Source of the DNA: Globodera rostochiensis
Lineage: Eukaryota; Nematoda; Chromadorea; Rhabditida; Heteroderidae
DNA length: 64,000 bases
Assembly: GCA_018350325.1 (NCBI GenBank)
Contig: JAEVLN010000016.1
Location: forward strand, 1,798,044 to 1,862,043
Reading direction: 5' to 3'
The notes under the pieces were generated by a model. It had not been told where the DNA came from, searched no databases, and worked only from the letters and a program-made list of their open reading frames with translations. The number at the start of each line of letters is the position of its first letter. The first letter of the stretch is position 1. Shown piece by piece: positions 30,515-44,717 of this stretch. Made by a program: the position numbers and the translations under genes.

Positions 30515-33500
30515 TTAATGAATTGTTCACCTTTTATTATTATCTAGAAATTAATTCATGTCATGAAATTAAGCCGGTTATTATTTTATTCGCCGTATTT
30601 AAATTTTAATTATTATATTGTTTTGTGATTTTCGACTGCGGGCGCAATTAAATTAATCATTATTATAGCAACATGTATTTTGTTTTCCTATCTCATTTCA
30701 TATTATAATTAGTTTCTACTCTTATTATTTATGATCATCTGTGTGCTCGTTTCTTCTTAAAAACTTGCTAGAACAGCGTTTAGTCACCGAGGTCTGAAAA
30801 TTCGATTTTTTGAAAGTTTTGCCATCAATATGTTGATATGTCAGTTAAATTTTATTAAACAACAATAAAAATTGTGGATGTTAATTACTCATAATTTAAT
30901 TTATTTTTTAATTTTACATTAATAGGGAGCGATTTTACACTATTTTTTTAAATTTAATATATTTATTTAGTTCATTATGATCTCGATTTTTTACGAAATT
31001 ATCGGTTTAATTTGATCATTTTTTTTAGTTTGTTTCCAACGTCTATTTATTGCTTGTTTTTCATCTGTGATTTATACAAATTTTTTTTTAATTTTTAACA
31101 ATTTTTTCGTATATGCGCCGGCCACGGCGGTCCGTACAGTCGGTTGAATTCTTACATGGTCTAAAGCTTGGCTTTTTAATAATTTTATTTCTCATAACAT
31201 TTAATACTAGCTAGCCTGAATAAAATTAATTAGGATTACGTTCCTAATAGATTTTACTTTAATATTTTATTTTGTATATTAATAATATTTTTTTTTAATG
31301 TTTGCGTAATATTATATAATCTATTTTGTTCTTCAAATTATGTTAATAATTTTTCATTATTTTTTGATTAATTTTTGTAATTAAGGAGTTTTGATTTTTG
31401 CCGGGTAAAATAAATGATTATTTCATTTTTCTTATAAAATTAATTTATTTTCTTTTAGTTTAGTTTGATTATTGATATAATGGTTTGATATGCTTTAATT
31501 TGCAGATCAAATCCGGAATCTGATCAATTTATTATTTTTCCATATTAGTCGTTAATCCCAAATATTCTTTTAACGTTTATGTGAGGCGTAAATACTTTAG
31601 TTAAAATGGATTATAAAAAACAACAAATTTATTTGTCAGTTTAACGCCTTTTTTGTAATTTAATTTAAACTAATTAATTAGAAATCAAAAATTTTCGTTA
31701 TGTTTAAACAAATTTTGTCAACATTGATATTTTAATATTTCACAGATGGATTTGTTAAAATATAATAATGGTGTTTAATTTAATAAAAATATTTTTAATC
31801 AGTTGCTTATTATTGATTTCATTTGTTTGTTATGTAAATAATTTTGAATTATAATTTTATAAATTAATTAACTACGCAATGTTTTTTCTTATTTATTCAA
31901 AGAACATGCTTTTTTTTTGGTTCAGGATTCGGACTTCTCGCTTGAAACTTAATGCGTTTTTGTTATGTCGACTGCATATTATGTCAATTTAAAGCAACAG
32001 GGTTTAAATTTGTCATATAGATTTTGTTTCAGTGTAAGGCAAGAGAATTATTTAAAATGCATAGCTTTCTTAATGAGGTACAAAAAGGGAAAAAGTAATT
32101 AAAGCAATAAATCGTGTTAATTCTGTTTATTTGAAGAATTTTAATTTCATTAATCAAATTTCTTTTTCATGAAGAAACTTTTGTTAGACACTGCGCTGGT
32201 AACCAAAGAATAATTTAAAAACATCCATAAAAGATTTAACCTTTTATAAACAATCGAATGCAATAACAAAAAATAATAAATCGTTTTATTAATGTCTCGT
32301 TAAATCAATTAAAAATATTATTGCAAAAGAAATTGAAAATTAAAATAATAAAACATAAATCTAAAAATAAATCCAACCATAATTTTAACCTTTCTTAAAT
32401 TTTATTTTTCCCACAAATAAACTATAATGATTTTATTTAAAAAATCATAAAGTTTTTTATACATATATTTTGAATTTTCAATTCAGTGCCGAATTTCTTC
32501 GCATCGATGCAGCCGTACCAAGCGTGTCTTCGTGCCCAGAGCTGTTGAAAATTTTTCTAATTTTTTTCATACATCCTTTTTATTGCGCCGTTTCAATTAT
32601 TACATTATTTTCTTCCTTTTTTGTTATTTTAAATTAAGATTGAAACCTCGAAAATATTTTAAATATTGTTTGCTCGTTGCAAATCAATCCACTTTATTAT
32701 TAAAATATAATTAGCTTAATTGATTTTTTTACGTTAGATTTATCAACGCTTGGGTTTTGCTTTCGTAATTGAAATGTTATTTTTCACATGTTTTAAAAAT
32801 TTATAAAAAATATCAAATACCTAAAAAAATTTAAGGAGAATACCGACGTTTAAAAAACGTTTTAATACTATTATTAGTTTTGTTTTTTTGGGCTTGGTGT
32901 TTGTTAATGAATTTTTAAAATTACAATTATTTCCATTCAAATCATAAACATTAAGCCCCGTTGCCAAAACGAACTTTTTCCGCTGGAAACTTTGCAAGCA
33001 TTATTATTCATTATGTAGTTAAATTAAAAGATGGTAAATTTTTGTATTGGCACAATAAATACGGATCATTATTTGAATATATTTAATATTTTAGTAAAAA
33101 AAAGTTTTTTCTATTTTTCTATTTTAGTTTAAACCTCCATAGCGCAGCGCAGCGGACATTTCTTGAAGATTTACTGGGTGCAAAACCTATCTCTATTAAA
33201 ATAAACATTTTGAATTGGTATGGTTTGATATTTTCTAAAGGATATTGTTTTTGTTGTAATCAAACCACATATAATTTATAAAGTTTAATTATATTCTTTT
33301 TAATGTTTATTTAAATGATCAACTCAAACTGTAATTAACTTGTATTTTGACTTTCTTGTGGTTTAAAATATAGTCGTTGCGGTTTTTATGAATTTAAAAG
33401 TATTGTTAAAAATAAAAAATATATAAAGATTATGTATTGGGCTCTTTTAGAATTATAATGACACCCGGCATTATTTAATCTTTTTAAAAACTGGGTTTTT

Positions 33501-33746
33501 ATTTTTATATAAATATTCGGGTTATTATTAGTTAAATCAATGTTTTTCTCAATATATATTGTATAATGGCAGTTTAATTTCTTAAATTATTTGACTATAA
33601 TGGGCAATTAAAGTAATTTTTAATTTCTTTCATTATGCATTGAATGGATTATTCTTCGTTGTTTTCTGAGAGTCTTGAAAAACTTTAATATGTGCGTGTT
33701 GAACATTTATACTGAATAAGGATTTACCATTTTTCAGAGCATCTCT
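30515..33746. other. AT-rich region with exon-like islands, no assigned gene
   Basis: Islands at about 31,106-31,160, 31,918-31,985, 32,487-32,575, 32,955-33,005 and 33,129-33,175 each have acceptors and donors usable on one or both strands. For example, 33,129-33,175 has TATTTTAG on the plus strand and TGCACCCAG on the minus strand. I cannot assign strand or product. Confidence 0.3.
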
Positions 33747-33748
33747 TA

Positions 33749-34686
33749 TTGGGGTGTTCGGAAAGTTATTGCCCTTTCGATTTTTTTAAATTGGAAAAAT
33801 CATAAAAAATTAAATAATAATCCAACATTAATCAAAATATGCTCCATTATGATCTATAAAATGTTGCCTTTTTTCTGGATATATTTTTGTCTCCTGTCTT
33901 TTGAATAGAGCTGAGCTATAAGGCCAAAAACTAAATGTGCTTTTTTTTAACCTACTCTGTTTGAGACTCTATTTTTCTTTTACAGTATAAGATTATCGTA
34001 ATTTGAAGTTTTGGAAAGTGAGAACATAGATGGGAGAAGCTTCATGCAAAATTTGAGGTTTATTGCTCCACCCATTAATTTTTTATGAAACCCCAAATTT
34101 TGCCCCAGCAGAAATTTTGGGGCAAAAAAGGCCAATTTTAGGGACAATTTTTAGCAAAAGATTCAAAAAATCGTAGAAAATTTTTTGCTGAACGAAAAAT
34201 CATTAATTTTTGCTGACTTGATAAGCAATGTTTAAGCTTCCAAAAAGCATAAACTGGGCTTGGTTAGTCTCAAAGCCCCCGAAATAGGAGCCCTCAAAAG
34301 CGGGCAACGGCCTCCCTGATCTTGGCTGATCACTGGTCCCCAGATCACCCTGCCGAAATTTTGGGAACCACCGATTTGTTGTCGAAAGGCTAACGGCACT
34401 CTCGCCTAACGCCTGACACACATTCCGGGTTGCTTCTGTCGGCCCGTGCCCCAATTGAAACTCATAGAGTAATAGGGCCCGAATTTGGGATTTGGGAGGA
34501 TCCATTTTTTAATTTCCTAAAAAGCAATTTTAGGCCATAAAATAGGAAAGCGTACATTTTCCTATGCAATGAACATTGCTCTTTCCCATCGGCCTAAAAT
34601 TGATTTTTGACCGCCGCGGGGGAACGCATAAAAAATTCAAATTGACAGCCATCACTAAGAGGGCAAGAACTTTCCGAACACCCCAA
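33749..34686 (-). mobile_element. Internally deleted mariner element, 938 bp, TA target
   Basis: Inverted termini TTGGGGTGTTCGGAAAGTT (left) and AACTTTCCGAACACCCCAA (right) are each flanked by TA (33,747-33,748 and 34,687-34,688), as for Tc1/mariner insertion. The element is shorter than the usual 1.2-1.3 kb and keeps only the start of the transposase gene. Confidence 0.9.
34203..34505 (-). pseudogene. Mariner transposase remnant, DNA-binding N-terminus only
   Basis: 100 codons from ATG at 34,505. Residues 1-67 have the mariner helix-turn-helix layout (IRALLLYEF, RWFPKFRQGD, DQPRSGRP) that binds the inverted repeats. After about residue 70 similarity ends and the frame stops. The catalytic DD34D domain is absent through internal deletion, so the product cannot transpose the element. 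Confidence 0.8.
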
Positions 34687-34689
34687 TAC

Positions 34690-37600
34690 ATTCCACCCAA
34701 CGAGCCTAATATTTTCTAAAAAATACTTTTTTATTATTTAGCAGTTCGATAAATTATATTTATAACATATTGCTAAAAAAACATCCGCCTATGGACAATC
34801 ATCGCGGTTTTTGGGGCGATGGGCTGGCAAGACTTTGGTGGTGGCGATATACAAAAGTTCCCAACTTATTGTTTATTATAATTTTATTTAAACAATTCAA
34901 ACTACAGAATAAAGAACATCTTTCAAAAAACTTGAAAATAAATTATAAAGCATAAGTCTTTTTTAACAAATTTCAATAATAATTAAAAACTTTAATTCTA
35001 CAATAGCTAAATCAAATATATTTTTAACATAAATAATTTAAAATAATTGTAATTGTATCAAATTTAAAACATATATCTTGTCCATACGTCTGGTTTGAAA
35101 ACCTTTCAGCGCTGTCTTCAAACAGTAATTTTTGTGTTGTAGAGAAAATTTACGATTTTATTTTGTTAATTAATATACCAAATTCTAAAAACTTTATGAT
35201 CTTTTCTCTTATGTAACGTTCATTAGAATTAAACAGTTGATGTGTTACTATATTTACAAAACTTAATTTAATTTATTATTGCCTTACTTTTGGATTTTAA
35301 TTTTGCTTGATTAGTCTGATAAACTTTGATTTTAATTTCTTTTTAATTTTGTTGATCTAAACAATCAGAAAACCTATAGATGAGATTGATTAGTTTATGA
35401 AACGAGAACTTTTGAAAAACCATATTTCGTAATAATCTTACCTTTTTATGCAAATGTGCGTATTAAATTAAAAAATCAACTCAAAGAAATCGAGTAATTC
35501 AATCTATTTATTTAATTTGTAACAAAAGTTTTCTAAAGCGTTAGAACCGCGTCTCTAGCTTTTAATTTATTTAGTTGCGTTTGAATAAATGTAATCGTTA
35601 TCCTGTATAACTTTCAATCATTTTGCATTTTAAATTTTATAATAAGATTTTCGTTGCTTTCTTTTCTTAATTTTAAATAATGTTTACTAATGAGGATGTT
35701 TATGAATCAAGGTTTTTGATTTACTTAATATATAAATATCAGAAATTACTTATAAAATTGAATGTTTTTTTGATTAAATACTCAGCATTTATGCTAAAGT
35801 GCAAGACAATTTAATGTAGATTCGGCGTTGTAGTAAATCCTGAATATTATAAGTAATTTATTTAAAAAAAATAAAAACTAATTTAATTTTTAAAATATGA
35901 AGAATGAACAGCAATTTTCATAAATAAATTGCAATCTCTTTCAACACATTTTACCATTTATTTATGTACTGACCGCAGCCTTAAATCAAAAAATGCGCGT
36001 ATATTAAATAAAAACGGGCAGCTTCGCTGTTTATATGAATTCGACTTTAAATTTTTTAATATTTTGCAAGTATTAAATTTTTTCATTTATAAATATTCAA
36101 TTATACCTAAAAATCTAAGTGCAAGAATAATTAATAACGTAATACTTATATAATTCACCCCCCCCCCCCTATCGCAATCATTTCGTTTAAGAATTTGGAC
36201 GCCCGAGAAGAAATGGCGGAATACGACACAAGACGCGCACTCCTACCGCGGCTGCGCTGCACAGAAATGTGGCGGCTTATTTCATGGTTCTCTACGATGA
36301 TTTTTAATTAACATACAATCATTAGATTTTATCATATTCTTTATAAAAATAATGTGTTAATGTGCGTTTGGCGGAGTCTTAAAAAACACGCGTTATTATT
36401 AGCGTTTCGAGTCTGGTGATGTAAATATTTATCACTTTTAATTACGCTGTATTGATAATTTCTGGGAAAAAACTCATGTTAAACCTTAATTTATATTTAT
36501 TTGTCTTCTTTTAGCATGAATTGTTTTATAAATTTTAATATTTTTTGTTTTATTGTTTATCATTGCAAAACAATTGGTTACTAAATCAAGCTCCACTAGC
36601 CAAGGAAAGTTTTTTAAATTAGAAACTTATGATTTTAAATAAAAAAACACCAATTTTTTCGAGCTTTTTTTTATTTTACTGGATTTTTTTATTCATTTAG
36701 CGAGAAAACAGGAATAATTTTGTATTTTTATTTATTGACATAAAAATTAATATTTAGATTTGTTAAAATCGGATTTTGAATGAAATGTATTCCATTTTTT
36801 AAATTATCGATCCGGACTTAGCTCCGCTCCCATTATCGATCCAGACTCCGCTCCCACTATAGCATGTCAAAAAGATATGCGTAAAATATATCATTTCTTT
36901 AATTTTATTATTTAGTTGTTGATTTTTTCATATAATATTTGCACGAACAACCAATCGATCGGCGACATCAGCTTGATGTCTGCCGCACAGGCAATCATCG
37001 CCATCATTTGTTATTTAGTTGATTTGAATGAATATGGACAATAACAAAACGCACTTTTTTTTGTGTAGGTGTTGATTGTAAGCATTCAGGCATATGAGTC
37101 TTTTCTTTTTGCATTTTTATGCTAATATACTTTGTATTTTAAATTTTTAATCATAATTTTGTTTGGTCTCTGTTTGTTTTAGCTTTAAAAAAAAAAAGTT
37201 GTTTATATAATCAGTTTATCAATTAGAAACTATTTATATTTTATTGTCAATTAATAGCGTAAAAACAATTATGAAATTTACTTTATTATTTAATCGCTTT
37301 TAACGATGGTGTAATTTAAGGCTTAACTTATATAACACTTATGCTATATTTTTATTTTGGTTTTAACGTTTTCTGAATTTTTTTAAATATGACTGTGATG
37401 TTAAGACTTTTCATATTTTACAATTAATTTTGTCATTCCGTGTTTTCCTTCTGTATATTTAAAAATCTTAAAATCAATTAGCTATATATAATACCATTGA
37501 TGTTTTGTCGACTAAATAGGTGAACCATCTGTATTTTTGAGAGTAGAAGAAAAAATAATATTATTATATTTGGTCGCAAAACTTTGAAATCTGTAGTTTT

Positions 37601-38000
37601 TTGATGGCACCTTTTTCGTAAGACATTTTTACAATACTTATGTGTAAGTATAACTTTGTTCTGACAATTTTAAAGTTTATGCTTGCTACTAATCAAAGTG
37701 CATTGCGTTAGCATGCTTGTCGTTTATTATTTGATAGCGTCGTAGAAATCATTAACCTTTTTGACACTGAATGTCATGAAATTTTTTTATATTTAATAAA
37801 ATTTTCCAAATTTTACATTTTATATTTTGAGAGATTCTTAGCCTACATTTTATTATGTATTTTTTTTGTAAACAAATTTTCAAATTTTTAAGCACCGTAA
37901 AAGTTAAATAAATAATCTTAAAAACCTTTTATATATTGAAACAAGTAAACAGATTCAAAGCGCCGATGGATAAAATACAATTTTTTGCAAATTCGCTTTA
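34690..38000. other. AT-rich region, few exon-like islands
   Basis: Islands at 34,780-34,860 (all plus frames open), 36,192-36,310 (plus, TTTCGTTTAAG before, a 40-codon frame ending in TAA) and about 36,960-37,010. A 33-bp direct repeat of CTCCGCTCCCAYTAT type occurs at about 36,807-36,863, and a C10 run near 36,160. Nothing recognised. Confidence 0.3.
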
Positions 38001-38009
38001 CTAGGGACG

Positions 38010-38165
38010 GGAGGGGGTCGGCGGTGCCGATAAGCGCCGCCGAGAAAATTTTGGATTTTTGACTCAATTTGTTAAGATTTGCAACCCAAAGTTTGGTAAA
38101 ACGGTAATTTTTTAAAGCTTTTAAGGAATGGCTGAGGTCTGGCGGTGCCAATAAGCGCCGCCGGG
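38010..38165. repeat. Two-hairpin GC repeat (dispersed family member)
   Basis: Two copies of a hairpin of the type CGGCGGTGCC-NATA-AGCGCCGCCG, at 38,019-38,042 and 38,140-38,163, separated by AT-rich sequence with TTTTTGACTCAATTTGTTAAGA. The same arrangement occurs at 16,754-16,899, 60,296-60,434 and 60,659-60,683. Confidence 0.75.
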
Positions 38166-41100
38166 GGTTTAGTAAATTTAAGTTTACTGTTAAATAATGA
38201 ATCTTTGGCTAACGAATTGTGTTTAACGTACTTATGTTGAACACCAAAAAAGAAAAAACGTGTTCTGCAAAATGTAAATTATTATTCATCTAAAACTACG
38301 AGCAGATAATATTTTGATTTATATTTTTATTCATTATTCGTTAACTTGCAAAGTATACTTATTTGTAAATTAATTTTATTTAAAAGAGCATAATTTGGAA
38401 ATTTCAATATATTTATTTTTAATCAAATTCAAAGGTTCATTATTTTATGATTCTTGATAGTTTATTTATTTTAACAATTTCGCAATGAGTCTTTTTTTAC
38501 ACGACTGTCACAAATGCCTGACAAGATTTTTGAAGATAGTCAGAGGAAAAACGACTCGACAGCGGCATATTTTGTGTTCATTAATTTTAGAATTAGTACT
38601 TTTATTTTCATTTGCCATTTCTTAAAAACAAAAAATAACCAACTTGTCCTTCTATTTTGATTAAATGGACAGAAATGAAAGGGTTGAAATCTTATCGTTT
38701 TATGTTTATTAATAAAATAAACAAATTATATAATTATATTCCAATTGTTTTAAGTTTAATGTTATACTTTATACGAAGCAATAATTTAATTTTTTTTGTA
38801 GAATTCATTTTTTCTAGTATCAACTTACGGTGCACCGGTTTCATTTCAGCTCATTGATTAACATAATTTTTTTTATTACGAAATTTACATTATCTTGATA
38901 AATATTAATGGCTCGTCCGCTCTCATTCATCAAAATCATATACAAACCCGAAAATCTACGTGCGCTCATTTACTTTAAGAAAAGCTTAAAAATTGATTTA
39001 CTAATTTTGAAATGTGCGAGGATTATGCGTAATATTTGGGTATTTTTTTTTGACAAAAGCATTAATTTTTTATGTTGCTTACGATTATGACATATTTAAT
39101 TAGATATTTATAATTTTTTTAATAAGTCACTTATATTTATTTAAATCGTAATATATTTTTAGTCTTAGCTATTGTGTGTTTTAGATATTTTATTAATCTT
39201 TAGGCTAATTCAGTGTTTTCCAATTCAATTTGACATAAATGGGTTGTGATCATTCGAAAATTTGAGGGATCGAGTGCGCTCTGTAGCTGACGCTCAGGTT
39301 ACGTCGAAGTCCAGGCCGGCAAATCTCCTGCTTTTATATATTTAAAATTTTTTATTATAGGAGAGCCTAATTTTTTAGCATTTTGTAATAAATTAAAGCC
39401 TTTTTGTAATTATAATTCTACATATTTTGTTTATAATATTTATTTTAAACTGTCGACAAATCGATGTTAAAAACTGTATCTGTGGTTTACAGTTCGATTA
39501 TATTAGCTTAAAATAAATTGTAATAGTCATTTAATTTTAGTAAAACTGAATTGCAGCTTCGTTAGGCAACGTATCTCATTTTATAAGATAGGGATTTTTT
39601 GCTTAATGAATTAAATATTTTCATTAAAATTTTCAAAAATATTATTTTTTAAAGAACAAATATAGCGTTACATTTTGCTGGCAAATTTATTTTTTTTTAA
39701 TTTCTTATTCCACTTCGATGCATCACATTGGTGCAAAATGTGGCGAATTTTGCATATTTTTTGGCAATACCAAAAACCAATTGCACTTTTGAGTTCTTGG
39801 TTGAAAAAATATAGTGCGACGCAAAGGAGCATTTTGAACAATTAGGGGCAATATAGATCAATGTTAAATTTTTTTGTTAATTTAATTATAATTAATGTAT
39901 TGTGTACCATAGATTATTTTGTGATTTTAATTACCGTATTTATATCAAAATTAATATACGGTTATTTATATTTTAACATTTTGTTTTTAAAATATTCTCA
40001 TAACTCAATTATTTTGCTTAATCATCGAATTTTTTGCACTGCTTACTTCATGTAATTAGTAATGTATGTCAATCGATGATTTTTTTTAGTTGCTTTGTGA
40101 TATGTTCCAATCAGTAATAGGGTAAGCAGAAGAACTTTTTTTAACCAACTTTTTTAAAATTAAATCCAACTATTGATTAGGCTTTTTAATCTGAGCGGTT
40201 TCTTTTTAATGGATTGTTGACTAAGCACCTTGTTGTAGAGAATTTGTCTTGTCGATAATGTCGTCTAGGCTCGGATTTATACTCTTTTAATGTTAATTAC
40301 TTTAAATTTTAATAATTTTGTATTTCGTAATAGCAAATTTTTGTTTTAAAATTTAATTAAGTATCAATACTTTTAATTTTTATACCTTTTTTGCTTTATT
40401 TATGTCTTCTGTTATAGTTTAAGTCCACTCCACTCAGAAACTTGCACTGTTAGCTTGACGTTATTAATGATATATAACTGATGTCTTTTCTTATAATCTT
40501 GGTAACTAATTATAATTTATATTCTTAAATCTTTTTGGTTGTTTTATGAGAGATGAAGGTATTGGGGCATATTAATTCAGTTTAATTTTATTGATGAACA
40601 ATTATTTCGTGAAATTGTCCTCTATGTATCGAGATGGCTCGAAAACATATTAATTATTTTAAGCATAACAAAAAAACCCAATGTTTTGAGACTCACAAAT
40701 TTAATATTAATTCTTTATGTTTAAATATATTCTTAACAATTTTATAAATCAAATTATTTAAAAGGAATAAATATACACTTATTTATTTTTGGTGTCTAAA
40801 TACATTGTCAAAAATGCTCTCAACAATTCCATTGGTCAAAGTTTTGTGGTATTTAATTCTTTTTTATGCGTTACCCAAAAATGTTAAAATAATACGCAAT
40901 AAGGCTTTAAATCTATTTAATTTGTGGCATTATTTCAATTGATACTTTCTGTATTCAAAAAAAAATGTTATTCTATTATTTTAAATAAAAAAATTGGTAT
41001 TATTTAAATTAAAATTGTTTTACGCGTTGCGGTCAAATATTAATCTATTTGTAATGAATGTATGTGATCAAATTTTTTAATTCCTCAAATTAAAACAAAG

Positions 41101-44100
41101 ACCAAGCGAATTAATTGATTTCTTTTTAATTCGGATGAAATAATCAATTCTTTTGTATTTAATGCAGAATATAGTAATCCAACATTTAATAAACATTCTG
41201 ATACATTCCTCTTCTTCAAGAATGCTTTTCAAAAAAATATTAAGTTTATTCAAAAATGTTATTTAAAATGTATTGAATAATTTTTGTTTATTTTCCTACT
41301 TTTAATTATTTATGTTTACATATTTGAATTGTATTTATTTATTTTAAAAATTAGAAAAGATTTTCCCGATTAAATGTATATGCTAATTCTTTACTAAATA
41401 AGTTTTTTCAACTTTTGTTTTGCGCAGATGGTTCATCAAACAGTGGTCCAAATTTTCTTATTGTCAAACGATGCTTACTCTCCTCTTCAAATAAAACAAT
41501 ACACAAAAGTGTTTTTGTGAGTATTTAACAATTTCTTATTGTATTTGAAAAAAATAATTAATTTTATTATCGTATTTACATTGCAAAAAATATCTCATAA
41601 TTTATGAAATAAAAGAAAGAGATAATACTCATTCTTGATCATACCTGTATATTACTAATTTAATTTTCGATATTCCCAAGCTAAATATTATACTCATTAA
41701 TACTATATTAGTTGTTTTTTATATATAAATTTGCTAAACGATTACATTTAATATAAAAGATAATTTTTCTAAGTGCTTATATTTTATATTTTGTTTTTAT
41801 TTAGAGTTTTGTTTTTTAGTATAAGCATGTTAATAAAAAAAACCACCTAAAGGCAAATGTAATTTTAATTTAAAGTTATTTTACCAGTTTATTTGTGTTT
41901 AATAAGCAAATTTTTTAAATTTTTCCAAAATTGTTTATTTTTGTTTTTTTGGTCTGATATTTATTGAATATTTAATCGCCCACACACGAATCTACCGAGA
42001 AGACGGAAAGTTGCGCAAGCTCTAAAAGCATGTAAATGAAAATATGAAATTAATCTTTTATAAAAATTAATTTTCTGAATTTAAAAATTTAGATTTGCTC
42101 CTATTTGAGATTAATTTGTTCTATCTTTTTTATTATAATATTAATAAAATTTAAATAGGCATCACATCTTTCCCAATTTGCACACATTGTAACTTGTACT
42201 AAAATTCATGATATGAAAATTTTTTGTGTTTTTTTCAATAAATAGCAAACTTTGCACTGATTGCTATTAATAAAAACAATATTATGCAATTAAGTTACTC
42301 CAACTTAGTGGTTTTTTTAGATTGGTGTTTTGTTTACTTTTGTAATCACAGTTCTCCGTTCATTCAATATTTAGAAATTTATTTACTACTTATTTTTACT
42401 GAAAAAATTACAATTTAAAACACAACAAGATTGTAACATGCTAAATACAATAATAACTACATAAAACAAATTTAAAAAGTCGTATGTTTTTAGGTCACGA
42501 TAGTTGAAAATTAAGACGACCAGGGGCATTGGGGCATTGATTTTATCTTTAAGATAAAACTTTAATACAATATTTGGCTATTAATCGAATAAATATCAAG
42601 GACGCAAAGAATATTACTCAGTTACGCTCGAACGGTGCGCCCTTCCCCGAGTACGCCTCTCAGTACAAGCCGTTTTAGTTCAAAAATAAAAATAACATTT
42701 TAACAATTGAAGAAAAAACATAATTTATTTATTGTGAAGTAACAAATATTTAAAATTATTTTATATCAAAGTTCCATTTTAAAATTCACAATTTATTTCT
42801 TTTTTATTTTTTATCATTTAATAACTTGTGAGAACTGGGCTTGATTTTGAGTATGCACCTTTAAGAACAATTGACGATACACATCGTTCAGCCGGTCTCA
42901 ATTAAATAGATACAATAAAATTGGAATAATTTTAAGTATTTTTTGACGATATTCATTAAATATAAGATTTTTGTGGCTAGTTGCATTGGAGTTAATTACG
43001 TATTAGTGTTTTATTAATTGCAATTTATATTTATTCTTTCTTGGTATGCGTTGCGTGGATATTGCAAGTGGGGCAATGCTTAACTTCGATAATTCGCGTG
43101 CTAAAAACTCGAAACTTTTGGTTAATTACATATATCTATATCCAATAATTAATCCGGTTCCGGCATACAAAAGATTCGTATGAAATGCAATTTCTGCTAT
43201 TCAATTCATTCAGTTAAAACAGACTTTTGAATTTTAGATATTTTATTTGGTTATTTTTTAGTATTCATATTAAATTATAATGAAAATTTAGTATTTTCAG
43301 GTAAGAGGTTCATTGATAATTTTTAAATAAACAATTTTCGTCAACAGTTTCTTATATTTGTTGAGACTGCTGTAATCTCGGCAATGAATGTACATTACGT
43401 TTTTTTACTTTGAATATTTTATATTTAATAAAACAATCGTCGCTTTAATTCGACTTATTATTTATACGTTTATTTATTTATTTTATCATTTAGCCTTTAT
43501 TAGGGTATAGACGCTTGACCAGGCTTACGATTACTTTGCCGAGTGATTTTTTGCTCTTCTTAACTTTAACTCTAGTTGAATAATTTATTGATTCTCGCAG
43601 GGCTTTATAATTAATTTATTTTACCTTTTTATTTGTATTCATTAAATTCACATAGATAATGTGTGTTGGTTTAAATTTTTAATAAAATTATTTTTGTAAG
43701 TAATTTCTAATATTATTTACTTTTTAGTTTCTAACTTTGTTTAATGCTTCTAAACACAATCTAAGCAAAATATAAATAAAGTTATAGTGATATTTGATGT
43801 TTATATATGTTTTTGCTTATCTGCTTTATTTGTGTATTGATAATTTGCAGTTTTCTGATTTGTTTTTAATATTATAATAATCGCAGAATATAACTTCGGC
43901 GGATTTCTCTGATTCACAGAATATAGGCTCGTATTTGAACTTTAGCTTATCAGTGTGGTGGTGCTTCATTAACTTGTTAATTCTATTTTTTAATCTCATA
44001 GTTTTAAAACAATGCATATCAATTAAGTATTATGCGGAATATAAATGCTTTTTATTAATTTCTTTATAACTATTTTGATTTCCTCTTGGAGAATCGTTCG

Positions 44101-44550
44101 CTTCTGTCGCGAAATAGACTCGGAGTCCGCTTTGCCCATTCTTTATCAGGATGATTGGCTTTTCTGGTGGTGCTAGAGCTTTTAAAATAATTTAATTTTT
44201 ATTTTTTAGGCCAATAAATTTTTATTTATTTTTATTACTGCGCAGCACATTATTTTGCTTTTTTCTTGCAAAATTTAAAATGCTTTTTTTATTTTATAAA
44301 TAATGTTGAAATTTATAATTATGCTGTACTAGTATTTTTTTAAGGATAAATAGTGCATTAAGAAAACAGAAGATATTTTTCGGGCTAACGAGCTGCGACG
44401 CCGATTATTTTGTTTTGTTTGCGTTACAATATGAATGTTTAGAGTTCAATTAAATTGAGATTTAATATATAAAAAATAGTGTTAAAATCTTAAATAAGTA
44501 TTTAATGAAACATATTAAGTTTAAAATATAACTTACCTAATTAGTAATTT
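38166..44550. other. AT-rich region with exon-like islands
   Basis: Apart from the exon candidate at 41,428-41,516, islands lie at about 38,510-38,570, 39,268-39,335, 42,626-42,680 (plus, ATTACTCAG before, stop TAG, AATAAA nearby), 42,865-42,898, 43,512-43,577 (plus, TTTATTAG before) and about 44,095-44,190. A 63-codon hydrophilic minus frame (44,017-43,826) could be real. No family recognised. Confidence 0.3.
41428..41516 (+). CDS. Candidate internal exon, unknown protein
   Basis: 89 bp between a strong acceptor (TTTTGTTTTGCGCAG) and a consensus donor (GTGAGT). The frame starting MVHQTVVQIFLLSND is open throughout (29 codons plus two bases). It is among the best exon candidates in the AT-rich half because both splice signals are near-consensus. 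No neighbour could be joined with confidence, and no domain is visible. Confidence 0.45.
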
Positions 44551-44554
44551 TCAC

Positions 44555-44717
44555 GAATATCCCTGATTGCCTGCTCATAAGATAGTCCAACAGCAAACAA
44601 ATATGTTAGCAACAGGCCTTTCGCTACCATATCCTTGCTTTGAACGCCTTCAAACCAAGTGCCAATGGCTATTGCTCGTGCTGGACCCTGACAACCTGAA
44701 CATTCGTCTCTGTAGGC
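44555..44717 (-). CDS. Candidate exon, unknown protein (alternative plus-strand ORF overlaps)
   Basis: 163 bp on the minus strand after acceptor TTTAGGATTAG, open for 54 codons and including GPARAIAIGTWFEG and a helical AKGLLLTYLFAVGL. Possible donors are GTGAAA at the end given, or a perfect GTAAGT 18 bp further that would include a stop. A 104-codon plus-strand frame (44,567-44,881, no ATG at its start) overlaps it. I favour the minus strand for its protein-like composition, weakly. Confidence 0.35.

Noticed and set aside
35930..36153. 74-codon plus-strand ORF
   Set aside because: AT-rich, no acceptor or recognisable start context, composition of a chance frame.
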